DNA from: Slackia sp.
GTDB lineage: Bacteria; Actinomycetota; Coriobacteriia; Coriobacteriales; Eggerthellaceae
Direction: 5' to 3'
NCBI GenBank assembly: GCA_030527325.1
Contig: JAUNBA010000004.1
Location: 1-59,520, forward strand
Length of the DNA: 59,520 nucleotides
Under the pieces are notes generated by a model that ran no database searches, had not been told where the DNA came from, and worked only from the letters and a program-made list of their open reading frames with translations. The first letter of the stretch is position 1. Each line of letters begins with the position of its first letter. Below are positions 40,808-49,842 of this stretch, in pieces. The translations under genes were made by a program, and so were the position numbers.

Positions 40808-43210
40808 ATGGCGCAAGACGCGTATGTAGTGGCGTTCGACACGGCGAATGAAGTGGTGGCTATCGGCATCGGCCGCGTGTGCGGCGCCTGCGCGACGGCG
40901 TGCACGCTCGACGATATCGTGGCGACGCGCGAGGTCGCGGCGCACCGCGCGAGCAACACCGTGCTGCTCGCGCAGCTCGACGAGGCGCTGGCCGAGGCCG
41001 GCGTGGCGAAGGCCGATATCGCCGCCGTCGTGTGCGGGCGCGGCCCCGGCAGCTTCACGGGCGTGCGCATCTGCATGGCCACGGCCAAAGGCGCGGCATC
41101 GGCGCTCGAAGTGCCGCTGTTCGGTGTTTCCACGCTGGACGCCGTGGTGTGGAATGCGTGGGCTTCGGGCGTGCGCGGCCGCGTGATGTGCGCCGCCGAC
41201 GCCATGCGCAAGGAAGTCTACCCGGCGCTGTTCGACGTGACCGACGAAGGCGTGCGCCGCCTGACGACCGATACCGTGGTGAAGGCTGTCGACGCGCCTG
41301 CGTGGCTCGCCGAAGCGACGGCGCTCGTGGACGGCGACGCATCCGTGCAGGGCGTAACGCCGCTCATCATGGGCGACGGCCTGGCGAAATACCGCACCGT
41401 TTTCGAGCCCGAGGGCCGCATTGCCGATGAGGCTTTGTGGGGCGTTTCCGGGCGCGGCTTGCTGCTGGCGCCCCGATCGGGCGGTGATCCTGCTACGCTG
41501 CTGCCCGTGTATACGCGTCTTTCCGACGCCGAGGAAAACGAGCGCATCCGCCTGTCGAAAGAGCACGAGGGCAAGAACCTGCATACCGGCGTGCAGCTGT
41601 TCGACGGTTCGCAGGACGCTGCGCACCCGACGTATCGTCCGCTCGACGCCGCGCATGCGGCCGATGTGGCGTGCCTCGAGCAGGAGGTCATGGGAAGCGA
41701 CGCGTGGAGCGCCGCATCGGTCGAAGACGAGCTGCCCCGCAAAGACCGCACCTGGTGGGCGGCGTTCGACGGCGAGCGTCTGGCGGGCTATTGCGGCGGC
41801 TGGATCGTGGACGGACAGGTGCAGATCCTTAAGATAGCGACCCATCCCGCGTATCGTCGCCGCGGTATCGCCGCCGAGCTCATCGCGCTGGTGGCCGACG
41901 ACGCGCGCAACCTGGGCGCTTCGACGATGAGCCTCGAGGTGCGCGCATCCAACGCGGGCGCGCAGACCTTCTACGAGCGTATGGGGCTGCATGCCGTGGG
42001 CACGCGTCCTCGCTACTACAGCGATCGCGAAGACGCGGTCATCATGGAAGGGCCGCTGCCGCAGTTCCGCCGCGATGTGGCGGGCATGCGCCTGCATGTG
42101 GACGACGTGGCGGGTCCTGCGCCGACGGCCGACGGCGAAGCGGCTTCCCAGGCGGCTTCGCGTGCGAAGCGCGCCCCGCTCATCCTGGCCATCGAAAGCT
42201 CGTGCGATGAAACGGCGGCCTCGGTGGTCGACGGCTCGGGCGCCATTTTGTCCGACGTGGTGGCTTCGCAGATCGATTTCCATTCCCGTTTCGGCGGCGT
42301 GGTGCCCGAAATCGCGAGCCGCAAGCACATCGAGGCCATCTGCGGCGTATGCGACGAGTGCCTGGAATCGGCGGCGCGCAGCCTGGGCGCGTCTCGCGTG
42401 CGCTGGCGCGACCTCGACGCCGTGGCCGTCACGTACGCGCCCGGATTGGTGGGCGCGCTCGTGGTGGGCGTCGCGTTCGCCAAAGGCGCGGCCTGGGGCG
42501 CCGATGTGCCTCTGATCGCCGTGAACCACCTCGAGGGGCATCTGTACGCCAATAAAATCGCGACGCCCGATATCAAGCCGCCCATGGTGGTGTCGCTGGT
42601 GTCGGGCGGGCATACCATGCTCGTGCATGTGCGCGATTGGGGCGATTACGTCACCATGGGATCCACGATCGACGACGCGGTGGGCGAGGCGTTCGACAAG
42701 GTGGCCAAGGCGCTCGGCCTGGGGTATCCGGGCGGACCGATCATCAGCAAGCTTGCGGCCAAGGGCGATCCGAAGGCGATCGATTTCCCGCGTGCGCTCA
42801 TGCATTCGGGCGATTTGCGCTTCAGCCTGTCGGGCCTTAAGACCGCGGTGACCACCTATATACAGAAAGAGCAGCAGGCGGGCCGCGAGCTGAATATGCC
42901 CGATATCGCGGCGAGCTTCCAGCAGGCCGTGGTGGACGTGCAGGTGAAAAAAGCCATGGCGGCGCTCGACGAAACGGGGGCGCGCGAATTCTGCGTGGGC
43001 GGCGGCGTATCAGCCAACCCGGGGCTGCGCGCGGCGTACGAGGCGGCGTGCAAGAAGCGCGGCGTGCGCCTGTCTTTGCCGCCGCTTTCCGCCTGCGGCG
43101 ACCAGGCGGCGATGATCGCGCTGGTGGCGCTCGACCGCTACCGCCACGGCGCTTTCGCCGATCTGACGCTTGACGTGAAGGCGCACGCGCCTCTCGACGA
43201 GGCCTATTAG
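40808..43210 (+). CDS. TsaB-RimI-TsaD triple fusion protein
   Basis: An 800-residue protein combining three enzymes. Residues 1-~245 are TsaB (VAFDTANEVVAIGIG, CGRGPGSFTGVRICMATAKG). Residues ~275-415 are a GNAT acetyltransferase of RimI type (ILKIATHPAYRRRGIAAELI, with the acetyl-CoA RRxG(I/A)A loop at 350-355, and NAGAQTFYERMGL). Residues ~457-800 are TsaD (LAIESSCDETAASVV, then HLEGH at 574-578 binding metal, and VSGGHTMLV). TsaB and TsaD belong to the complex that makes t6A37 in ANN-decoding tRNAs; RimI acetylates ribosomal protein S18. All motifs look intact, so each part should be active. tsaC and tsaE are not in the window. ATG 40808 is chosen by homology. Confidence 0.92.
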   Translation: MAQDAYVVAFDTANEVVAIGIGRVCGACATACTLDDIVATREVAAHRASNTVLLAQLDEALAEAGVAKADIAAVVCGRGPGSFTGVRICMATAKGAASALEVPLFGVSTLDAVVWNAWASGVRGRVMCAADAMRKEVYPALFDVTDEGVRRLTTDTVVKAVDAPAWLAEATALVDGDASVQGVTPLIMGDGLAKYRTVFEPEGRIADEALWGVSGRGLLLAPRSGGDPATLLPVYTRLSDAEENERIRLSKEHEGKNLHTGVQLFDGSQDAAHPTYRPLDAAHAADVACLEQEVMGSDAWSAASVEDELPRKDRTWWAAFDGERLAGYCGGWIVDGQVQILKIATHPAYRRRGIAAELIALVADDARNLGASTMSLEVRASNAGAQTFYERMGLHAVGTRPRYYSDREDAVIMEGPLPQFRRDVAGMRLHVDDVAGPAPTADGEAASQAASRAKRAPLILAIESSCDETAASVVDGSGAILSDVVASQIDFHSRFGGVVPEIASRKHIEAICGVCDECLESAARSLGASRVRWRDLDAVAVTYAPGLVGALVVGVAFAKGAAWGADVPLIAVNHLEGHLYANKIATPDIKPPMVVSLVSGGHTMLVHVRDWGDYVTMGSTIDDAVGEAFDKVAKALGLGYPGGPIISKLAAKGDPKAIDFPRALMHSGDLRFSLSGLKTAVTTYIQKEQQAGRELNMPDIAASFQQAVVDVQVKKAMAALDETGAREFCVGGGVSANPGLRAAYEAACKKRGVRLSLPPLSACGDQAAMIALVALDRYRHGAFADLTLDVKAHAPLDEAY

Positions 43211-43229
43211 GCGCGCCGCGCCGCTCGAA

Positions 43230-43261
43230 AAAAGAGCCGCTGTCGAAGCGGCTCTTTTAGC
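43230..43261. terminator. Bidirectional terminator between convergent genes
   Basis: AAAAGAGCCGCT (43230-43241) with AGCGGCTCTTTT (43247-43258), loop of 5 nt; A and T tracts on both sides serve the fusion gene and the AAA gene. Confidence 0.9.
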
Positions 43262-43291
43262 ATCCGGCTGCGTTCGTGTTCGGCGCAGGCC

Positions 43292-44932
43292 CTACAGCAG
43301 GCGGAATGCGAGGCTCGCGATGGCGCGCTCTTGGGCCGCGCGGGGAAAGCCCTTGAATTCGGTGTAGTAGTCGAGCGCGCGGTCCTGGCCTTTGACCAGG
43401 CCTCCCGTGTCGGCGGGACGCAGCCCGTCCCCGTTGCGGACGAACAGGCTCGCGCTCCAGATCCACGGTTTGGACGAGGCGTCGTCGGGGCGGTGATCCG
43501 GGTTGGGAATGTAGCGCGCGCCGCTTTCGAGCTGGTAGAACATCAGATCGAGCGGGCTTTGCGCCGTGCGCGCGTCTGCCATGGAGAGCAGCGTGCGCAG
43601 GCTTTCGAAGGTGCGGTCCTCGGCCGAAAACCAATCGGAAAGCAGCGCGAGCAAGGCGTTGAGCAGGGTGATTTCCGCCAGGGTGAAGTCGTTTCGCGCC
43701 GAAGCCTTGCCGTTTTCGATATCGACGCGGCTGCTTTTGCACAGTAGGAGCGCCGCCGTGCGCACATCGTTGCCGTCGAGCGGACCATGCAGCTCGGATA
43801 CGTCGAGCGGACCGTGCGCCACCAGGTAGTTGCGCACGCGGCGCATGAGCTCGTAGGCCGAATTCGCGCACAGGATCTCTTGCTCGGAGGGGGCGTCGTG
43901 CGGGGTTTGCGCGCCGCCCTGCTCGATGGCGAAGGAAAGCTCGCCGTCGCGCGCGGTCAGCGTGACGCGGCCTGCCTGCGCGGTGCGCGACAGCGCGCGC
44001 CACAGGTCGCCGAAGAACACGGCGTTGATCTGCTGGTTGATGGAGCGGGCGCCGTAGGAGGCGCGCAGGGCGTTGGCTACCAGCAGATCCTCGGCGGCGC
44101 GGTCGATGGAAAAGACCGCGCCCGCGGGCAGCATGCGGCCGTATTCGGCCTGCTTGTTGCGGCGCACGATTGCACGCAGGGCCTCTTCCCCCAGGGCTTC
44201 CAGGAAGCGCACGGTGGAAAGGCGGCCCGCCAGCTCGCGCGGCATGCCCCATGCTTCCACGTCGTCCAGGGCGATGCGCGCCCGCAGTCCCGCTTCCGAC
44301 AGCTCTTCGTCGTCATGCTCGGCGGATCCGAAGCCGACGCGCGTGCGCGAGATGCCTAAGCGCGTGGCGATGCGCTCTTCGATGCCCGTGAACGCGCCCG
44401 CCATCACGAAGATGCAGCGGTCGCAATCGAGCGCGTAGGGGGTCGATTGGCGCGTGTCGTCGCGCCCTTCGAGAATGCCGCCTTCGAGGGGCTTGAGCAG
44501 ATCGAAGATGGCCGACCCCTCGCGCACCTGCGAGAACATCTTGTCGACCTCGTCGATGAAGACCAGCATGATGCGGTCGGGGTTTTCGTCGAGCGCGGCG
44601 CTCGCCTTCACCCATTCCTTGCTGAACGAGTTGCCGGCCCAGCCTTCGGCGGTCATCTGTCCCGCGTCGATCTGCTGGAACAGCAGGCCCGAGGTTTTCG
44701 CGAAGGTCTTGAGCAGGTGCGATTTGCCCGAGGCGGTGGGACCTACGATCAGCGCCGATCCCACGTTGGGCAGATCGAGCGAATCGATGCCGCGCTCCGC
44801 GATGATGCGGGAGCGCGCGCAGGCGGCGTCGGCGAAGGTGCACAGCCAGTCGACGGCCTCATCCTGTCCGATGACGGTTCGCTTCACCTGGGACGCCACT
44901 TCGTCGAGCGTCTTGTCGTTTCCTCCGTACAT
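43292..44932 (-). CDS. ClpX-like AAA+ ATPase with unusual C-terminal domain
   Basis: A 546-residue protein. Residues 1-~335 are an AAA_2 ClpX-like module: VIGQDEAVDWLC, Walker A GPTASGKS (64-71), Walker B VFIDEVDK (124-131), a zone of the type GLSRTRVGF, and a C-terminal subdomain with sensor-2-like SYGARSINQQINA. Unlike ClpX it has no N-terminal zinc finger and no obvious ClpP-docking IGF loop. Residues ~350-546 are an extra helical domain that I do not recognise. The start at 44932 has an AAAGGAC SD. It is divergent from the TRIC gene. It may be a substrate-remodelling ATPase of its own; partners are unknown. Confidence 0.75.
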   Translation of the reverse strand: MYGGNDKTLDEVASQVKRTVIGQDEAVDWLCTFADAACARSRIIAERGIDSLDLPNVGSALIVGPTASGKSHLLKTFAKTSGLLFQQIDAGQMTAEGWAGNSFSKEWVKASAALDENPDRIMLVFIDEVDKMFSQVREGSAIFDLLKPLEGGILEGRDDTRQSTPYALDCDRCIFVMAGAFTGIEERIATRLGISRTRVGFGSAEHDDEELSEAGLRARIALDDVEAWGMPRELAGRLSTVRFLEALGEEALRAIVRRNKQAEYGRMLPAGAVFSIDRAAEDLLVANALRASYGARSINQQINAVFFGDLWRALSRTAQAGRVTLTARDGELSFAIEQGGAQTPHDAPSEQEILCANSAYELMRRVRNYLVAHGPLDVSELHGPLDGNDVRTAALLLCKSSRVDIENGKASARNDFTLAEITLLNALLALLSDWFSAEDRTFESLRTLLSMADARTAQSPLDLMFYQLESGARYIPNPDHRPDDASSKPWIWSASLFVRNGDGLRPADTGGLVKGQDRALDYYTEFKGFPRAAQERAIASLAFRLL

Positions 44933-45169
44933 ACGTGTCCTTTCGCGTCGTGCGCGCCCGCAGGGGCGCATGCGGCCGTCGCGCCTCGATTGCGAAAGAG
45001 AAGGCGCGACGCGTTGTCATCGGTTGTGCTCGGGGTGGATGCCGCGCGTCGTCGAAGAAACGGGCGGCGCCGGACAATCATAGCACGCGCGCGTCGCCGC
45101 CGTGCTACTATCGGCGCCGACGAGGCCTTCCTCGCGCGGCCTGCGCCGCGCCGTCGAAAGGAGCCGGGC

Positions 45170-45934
45170 GTGGACGACGTCTTCGTATGGTTCGCGGAAC
45201 GCATCACCGCATCGGGCGGCGTCGTGCCCGCGTTCATCGACTATTTCGCCGTCGTGGTGGGCGTGGTGACGGGCGCGATGTTCGCCTGCGATCGCAAGCT
45301 CGACATCGTCGGCGTCATCGCGTGCGGCCTTTTGACGGCGTACGGCGGCGGTATCCTGCGTGATTTTCTGCTGCAGGACGAAGGTGTGTACTTCATGGCG
45401 CATCCGTATCTGTTCCTGCTGTGCGTGGCCCTGTGCTTCTTCGTTTTTCATTTCAGGGGGATCTTCCGCCATTTGCCGTCGACGATCTTTCTGTGCGACA
45501 CGCTTTCGGTGGCGCTGTACGCGGTGGCGGGCGCGAGCAAGGGATTCGATTGCGGCAGCGGCTTCGTGATGTCGGTGGTCTTGGGCACCGTGGTGGGCGT
45601 CGGCGGCGGCGCCATTCGCGATTCGTTCGTGGGCGAGGTGCCGGGCATCTTCAAGTCGAGCAACTATTATGCCGTGGCCGCATTCGGCGGATCGCTCGTC
45701 TACGTTTCCATCGTCGCCTGGGGGATCGAGCCGGCCGTCGGGGCGTTCGCGTGCGTCGCGGCGGTGCTGGCCCTGCGGTATGCCAGCGTGTACTTCGATT
45801 GGCGCACGGGCGACGACCCGGTGGATTTGACGCCGCACGTATCGCGCCCCTTCAAGCGCGCCGCCGCTTTGGCGCGCGGGCTGTTCTTGGGAGGAGGGCG
45901 CAAAGAGCGCAGTCGCCGCGCGCGCAGACGATAG
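45170..45934 (+). CDS. TRIC/YicG-type membrane protein (UPF0126)
   Basis: A 254-residue protein of about seven helices. The duplicated motif of prokaryotic TRIC channels is seen: YFAVVVGVVTGAMFACDRKLDIVGVIACGLLTAYGGGILRD in the first half (broken here into pieces) and VVLGTVVGVGGGAIRDSFVGEVP in the second. The GGG(I/A)xRD turns define the ion path of these trimeric cation channels. The C-terminus is a basic tail (RKERSRRARRR). A GTG start at 45170 is used, since AAAGGAG precedes it and the next in-frame start is far inside. Confidence 0.85.
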   Translation: MDDVFVWFAERITASGGVVPAFIDYFAVVVGVVTGAMFACDRKLDIVGVIACGLLTAYGGGILRDFLLQDEGVYFMAHPYLFLLCVALCFFVFHFRGIFRHLPSTIFLCDTLSVALYAVAGASKGFDCGSGFVMSVVLGTVVGVGGGAIRDSFVGEVPGIFKSSNYYAVAAFGGSLVYVSIVAWGIEPAVGAFACVAAVLALRYASVYFDWRTGDDPVDLTPHVSRPFKRAAALARGLFLGGGRKERSRRARRR

Positions 45935-46162
45935 CGAGGCGTCCGCAGCGGGCGCGCGAGGCGGTTCGCCTGCGCCGATGCGCGGGGATTGTATCCGATT
46001 CGTGACGGATGGCGGGCGCGGGCCGCTTGCGCCGTATGGCGAATCGTGCTTCGGGTATCATGCGTAACGTGCCGCTCCCGTCGGGGCGCGCATCGCGCGG
46101 CGGATAGGGTTCCGCCTGCGCCGAGACCCTTGTAGTCGTCGCGAAAGGAGAGAGTCTCACCT

Positions 46163-47488
46163 ATGCCTGTTGGCCTAAGTCTGCTTCTTGTTGTTTTCTT
46201 CCTTCTGATGAACGCGTTTTTCGTCGTGGCCGAGTTCTCGCTCGTGCGCGTTCGCAAATCCCAGGTCGACATGCTGGTCGAAGAAGGCCGTCCCGGCTCC
46301 GCTTACGCTCAGCTCATCGCCAATAACGTCAACGCCTATCTTTCCGCCTGCCAGCTGGGTATCACGCTCGCGTCGCTGGCGCTGGGCTGGCTGGGAGAGC
46401 CGGCCGTTTCCGCGTTGTTCCACCCCTTGTTCACCATGCTGGGCGTGCCTGAAAGCGTCAATTTCGCCGTTTCGGTCGCCATCGGCTTCTGCCTGGTCAC
46501 CGCCTTGCATATCGTGGTGGGCGAGCTGATTCCCAAATCGCTGGCCATTTTCAGCACCGAGCGCTACGCGCTGTTCACCGCCGGCCCCTTGGTGTGGTTC
46601 TATCGTCTGACGTATCCCATCATGTGGCTGTTCAATACCATCACCAACGGCGTCGTCCGTCTGATGGGCCACGATCCCGCCGACGATCACGACGTGTACA
46701 CCGAAGAGGAAATCCGCCTGCTCATCGACGAGAGCACCGAAAACGGCCTCATCGATTCCGAGCAGAACGAATTCGTCGACAACATCTTCGATATCGCCGA
46801 TAAAGACGTGGAGGCCATCATGACCCCGCGTCCCGATATGGTGTGCCTCGGCTTGGACGATACGCTCGAAGAGAACTTGCGCGTGGTCGAAGAGCACAAG
46901 TTCACCCGCTTCCCCGTGTATCGCAAGGACAAAGACGATATCGTCGGATTCGTGCACATCAAGGACCTCTATCATTTGGCGCCCGACGCCACGATGGCCG
47001 ATATCCGCATCCGCCGCATCGTGGCCGCGCCCGAAGGCATGCCGGTCGTCAAGCTGCTGCAGATCCTCAAGACCGAGAAGACCAAGATCGCCATCGTGGT
47101 CGATGAACACGGCGGCACGTCCGGCGTGGTCACCATGGGCGATATCTTCGAGGAGATCATCGGAGATTACGACGACGAATACGCCCATAGCAACAGCAGC
47201 GAAGTGCTGGTCGAGGTGGCGCCCGGCCATTTCTTGACCACCGGCGCCTGCGGCATCGACGATTTCGCCGAGCGCGTGGGCCTCGACCCCGACGGTTTCA
47301 CCGAGTACGAAACCCTGGGCGGCCTGCTGCTCGAGTCGTTCGACCGCATCCCCGAGGTCGGCGACGAAACCGTGTATGCGGAAGGCCCCGTCAGCGTGCG
47401 CTTGACGGTCCGCTCCATGGACGCCCGCCGTATCGGACAGGTCGAGTTCTGGGTGAGCGTGGACGAATCGCCTTCCGAGGAGCAATAG
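46163..47488 (+). CDS. CNNM/CorC-type protein with CBS domains (hemolysin family)
   Basis: A 441-residue protein. Residues 1-~200 form the CNNM transmembrane domain (NAFFVVAEFSLVRVRKSQVD, NAYLSACQLGITLASLALGWLGEP, HIVVGELIPKSLAIF). A CBS pair follows (MTPRPDMVCLGLDDT, FTRFPVYRKDKDDIVGFVHIKDL, IAIVVDEHGGTSGVVTMGDI). Residues ~355-435 are the CorC_HlyC domain. The family exports magnesium or sodium/magnesium. A GAAAGGAG SD lies before ATG 46163 at a longer than usual distance. Confidence 0.92.
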   Translation: MPVGLSLLLVVFFLLMNAFFVVAEFSLVRVRKSQVDMLVEEGRPGSAYAQLIANNVNAYLSACQLGITLASLALGWLGEPAVSALFHPLFTMLGVPESVNFAVSVAIGFCLVTALHIVVGELIPKSLAIFSTERYALFTAGPLVWFYRLTYPIMWLFNTITNGVVRLMGHDPADDHDVYTEEEIRLLIDESTENGLIDSEQNEFVDNIFDIADKDVEAIMTPRPDMVCLGLDDTLEENLRVVEEHKFTRFPVYRKDKDDIVGFVHIKDLYHLAPDATMADIRIRRIVAAPEGMPVVKLLQILKTEKTKIAIVVDEHGGTSGVVTMGDIFEEIIGDYDDEYAHSNSSEVLVEVAPGHFLTTGACGIDDFAERVGLDPDGFTEYETLGGLLLESFDRIPEVGDETVYAEGPVSVRLTVRSMDARRIGQVEFWVSVDESPSEEQ

Positions 47489-47536
47489 CCGTTCCGCCTT
47501 CGCTTCGCGCGGCGTGCGATCGCTCGCTCTATAGGG

Positions 47537-47586
47537 AAAGCCTCCCGTCCTTCCGGCGCATGGCGCGCGGGAGGCGGGAGGTTTTC
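47537..47586 (+). terminator. Terminator after the CNNM gene
   Basis: AAAGCCTCCCG pairs with one of two tandem CGGGAGG copies (47568-47574 or 47575-47581), then TTTT. Confidence 0.6.
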
Positions 47587-47719
47587 TTCGTTGCGGGACG
47601 TTTCGGTCGTCCGGATGCGGGCTGATTGTTCGCATCCGTCGAGGCAGAGCTTCATGCGGGGCCGACGTCCGTCGTGCGCATACGCTTGCGGGCGGGATGC
47701 CGCCGCATGCGGGCGTTCG

Positions 47720-48091
47720 TCAGTCGTTCGCGCCGGTGATGGCGCCGACGATCGAGCTCACGATGCTGATGACGATGCTCGCCACGAACGCGCTGCCGAA
47801 GCTTGCGATCTCGAAGCCGACATTGAACAGCCCGTTGGCCATCCACGAGGCGACGTAGAGCACGAACGTGTTGACGACCAGGTAGAAGATGCCCAGGGTG
47901 AGCACCGAGACGGGCAGGCTGAGCACCTGCAGCACGGGCTTGAGCGATACGTCGAGCAGCGAGAGGAACAAGGCGAGTACGCCGACGCATACCCAGGTTT
48001 CGGTGGTGGCCGCCACTTCGATGCCGGGCACGAGCCAAACGGCGGCGGCGACGGCGATGGCCGTCACGAGGATGCGGAGGATGAATTTCAT
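47720..48091 (-). CDS. Four-helix membrane protein of the phage-holin-like family (PF04020 type)
   Basis: A 123-residue protein with four helices: FILRILVTAIAVAAAVWLVPGIEV, VGVLALFLSLLDVSLKPVLQVLSLPV, LTLGIFYLVVNTFVLYVASWMANG and ASFGSAFVASIVISIVSSIVGAI. The LKPVLQVLSLPVSVLTLGIF centre is diagnostic of this widespread bacterial family, named for holins but found mostly as chromosomal single genes. ATG 48091 has an AAAGGAG SD. No other phage gene adjoins it. Confidence 0.85.
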   Translation of the reverse strand: MKFILRILVTAIAVAAAVWLVPGIEVAATTETWVCVGVLALFLSLLDVSLKPVLQVLSLPVSVLTLGIFYLVVNTFVLYVASWMANGLFNVGFEIASFGSAFVASIVISIVSSIVGAITGAND

Positions 48092-48192
48092 AGCGGTCTC
48101 CTTTCAGCTGGAAACGCCCCGCCGCGGGACGGCTGCTGCGTCCGTCCGCGCGGCGATGCGGCATGTGCTCAGCGTAACGTATCGCGGATGTC

Positions 48193-49737
48193 TTACGCGC
48201 GCTCCGATGCCGTATCGTTGCGCGAATCGAGCACGGAGAGGCATTGCTTGAACTTGCGCTCGTGCGGCGTGCCGCGGAAGAGCTCTTTTGCGGCTTCTTC
48301 GGCCAAAAGCTCGCGCAGGCAGGCCGTTTCGACGGGGTCGCCGTGTTCGGCGATGAGGCGCACGGCGTTTTTGAGCGTGCGCTGCATGGTGCCCGTCATG
48401 GAATGCACGGGTCCCGGCGCCTGCGCGCCCGATGCGTGGTAGGCGCCTTCTATCGTGCGCAGCGCCGAAAGGGCGGCGTCGAACGACGTGATGCTGTCGG
48501 GGCAGGTTAAAAACGGCTTGAACGCCTTATAGACGGGCTTGGCCGCCTTGTTGAGGACGGCTTCGTTCGTTTCGGGGCGCTCGTCGCGCGCCCGTGCGGT
48601 GACGAGGAAGGCTTCGACGGCATCGTCGAGGCGTGCTCGTGCGCGCTCCCAATCGACCTGCGTTTCGCGCTCGGTGCTTTCGGGCTGCGTTCGGGCGGCG
48701 TCGTCGTGTGCGGGCGTGCCGCCGGTCTGCGGCGCATCTGCAGCTTCGGCGCGTTGCGTATGCGTGTGCGGCGCGGCGTCCGTCTGCTCGCCGTCGCGCG
48801 CCGCCTCACTTGCGGCGCGGCGTTTCTTGCCCCCGCGTTTTCCACGGCGGCGCTTGCGTTTCGCGGGCTGTGTTTCTTCGGCGCCTGTGCTCTGACGCGT
48901 TTCGGGCGCGTCCGCTGCTTCCGCGTTCTCGTTTTCATGTGCGGCGTCGTGCTGCGCATCCGTGCGCGCCGCGTTCGGGCGGCCCGTCTGCGCCGGTGCG
49001 GCCTCGTTCGCTTTCTTCGTCCGTCGTGCGTCCGTTTCGTCCGTCCGATCGGCGGCGTTTCGGTTCTGCGTGCGCTTCGGCTGCTGCATGCGTTGCGCGT
49101 CCTCGTCATGCCGCGCATCCGTCTCGGCGGCTTCGGCCGCAGGGGAGTCGTGCGCGCCGCCGTCGGCGGGAGCCTGCACGATTTTCTCGTCGGGCAGGCC
49201 GCTGAGGCCGCACGGCCCCAGGTTATGGATGCGCAGGTGCTCTTTATGATCGACCACCATGAGGTTCGATACGCGGTCGTCGGTGCGGTAGCCGTTGATA
49301 TGGTGCACTTCGTGCTCGGTGTCTCCCTTGCGGAAATCGAGCCAGGCCATAGCTACCAGCATGGAGCGATAGACGCGCTTTTTGTGCGTGCGGCCGTCGC
49401 GTCCACGCCCGCGGGCGTCTTCCGGCTTGTACATGATCTGATAGCGGCCGTTGGCGAGGCTCATCTTCACGGGCTGTCCGTCGATGTGCTTGACGTTGCC
49501 TTTGTCCGATACGAGAAACGGCGTCATGCCGCAATAGATCTGGCGCCACTGCTCCGGGTCGGCGTTTTCGAGGTAGCGTACGGCATCGCGGGCGTGCTTC
49601 ATGCGCCCCGATCCGTTCACGCGCCACCCGCTGGGATGAAGCGATATACGGTCGTCTTCGCGCACGAATTCGACCGGGCGGAAGCCCTTGCAGCAAAGCC
49701 ACAGGGTTTCGAAGAGAGTGCGAAACGAGAAAGGCAC
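48193..49737 (-). CDS. HNH endonuclease-like protein with long disordered basic linker and helical C-terminus
   Basis: A 514-residue protein in three parts. Residues ~65-172 look like a NUMOD4-HNH module of phage and intron type: TPFLVSDKGNVKHIDGQPV, RSMLVAMAWLDF, then HEVHHINGYRTDDRVSNLMV, which carries the HH/N of the nuclease site. Residues ~185-360 are low-complexity Ala/Asp/Thr/Gln with a very basic block (PAKRKRRRGKRGGKKRR, ~295-312). Residues ~365-514 are a helical domain I cannot assign. A GTG start at 49737 follows a GGAAGG SD. Such a large extension is not usual for free-standing HNH genes. Confidence 0.7.
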   Translation of the reverse strand: MPFSFRTLFETLWLCCKGFRPVEFVREDDRISLHPSGWRVNGSGRMKHARDAVRYLENADPEQWRQIYCGMTPFLVSDKGNVKHIDGQPVKMSLANGRYQIMYKPEDARGRGRDGRTHKKRVYRSMLVAMAWLDFRKGDTEHEVHHINGYRTDDRVSNLMVVDHKEHLRIHNLGPCGLSGLPDEKIVQAPADGGAHDSPAAEAAETDARHDEDAQRMQQPKRTQNRNAADRTDETDARRTKKANEAAPAQTGRPNAARTDAQHDAAHENENAEAADAPETRQSTGAEETQPAKRKRRRGKRGGKKRRAASEAARDGEQTDAAPHTHTQRAEAADAPQTGGTPAHDDAARTQPESTERETQVDWERARARLDDAVEAFLVTARARDERPETNEAVLNKAAKPVYKAFKPFLTCPDSITSFDAALSALRTIEGAYHASGAQAPGPVHSMTGTMQRTLKNAVRLIAEHGDPVETACLRELLAEEAAKELFRGTPHERKFKQCLSVLDSRNDTASERA

Positions 49738-49827
49738 CGGCCATCCTTCCGATAGGGTCCGATAGACGAAACCGCCATTCTAGCGTGCTGATGTGGTGTG
49801 CCTGTGCATGGCCCGCGCCGCTCACGG

Positions 49828-49842
49828 TACAATGGCGCCATG
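49828..49842 (+). promoter_or_regulatory. -10 box implying a leaderless rlmD transcript
   Basis: TACAAT (49828-49833) ends only 6 bp before ATG 49840, so the predicted start point coincides with the start codon. There is no SD in between. A -35 element is not obvious. Confidence 0.45.

Noticed and set aside
47720..48091. Phage holin, hinting at a prophage with the HNH gene next to it
   Set aside because: The family is a common chromosomal membrane protein despite its name, and no other phage genes or attachment repeats were found.
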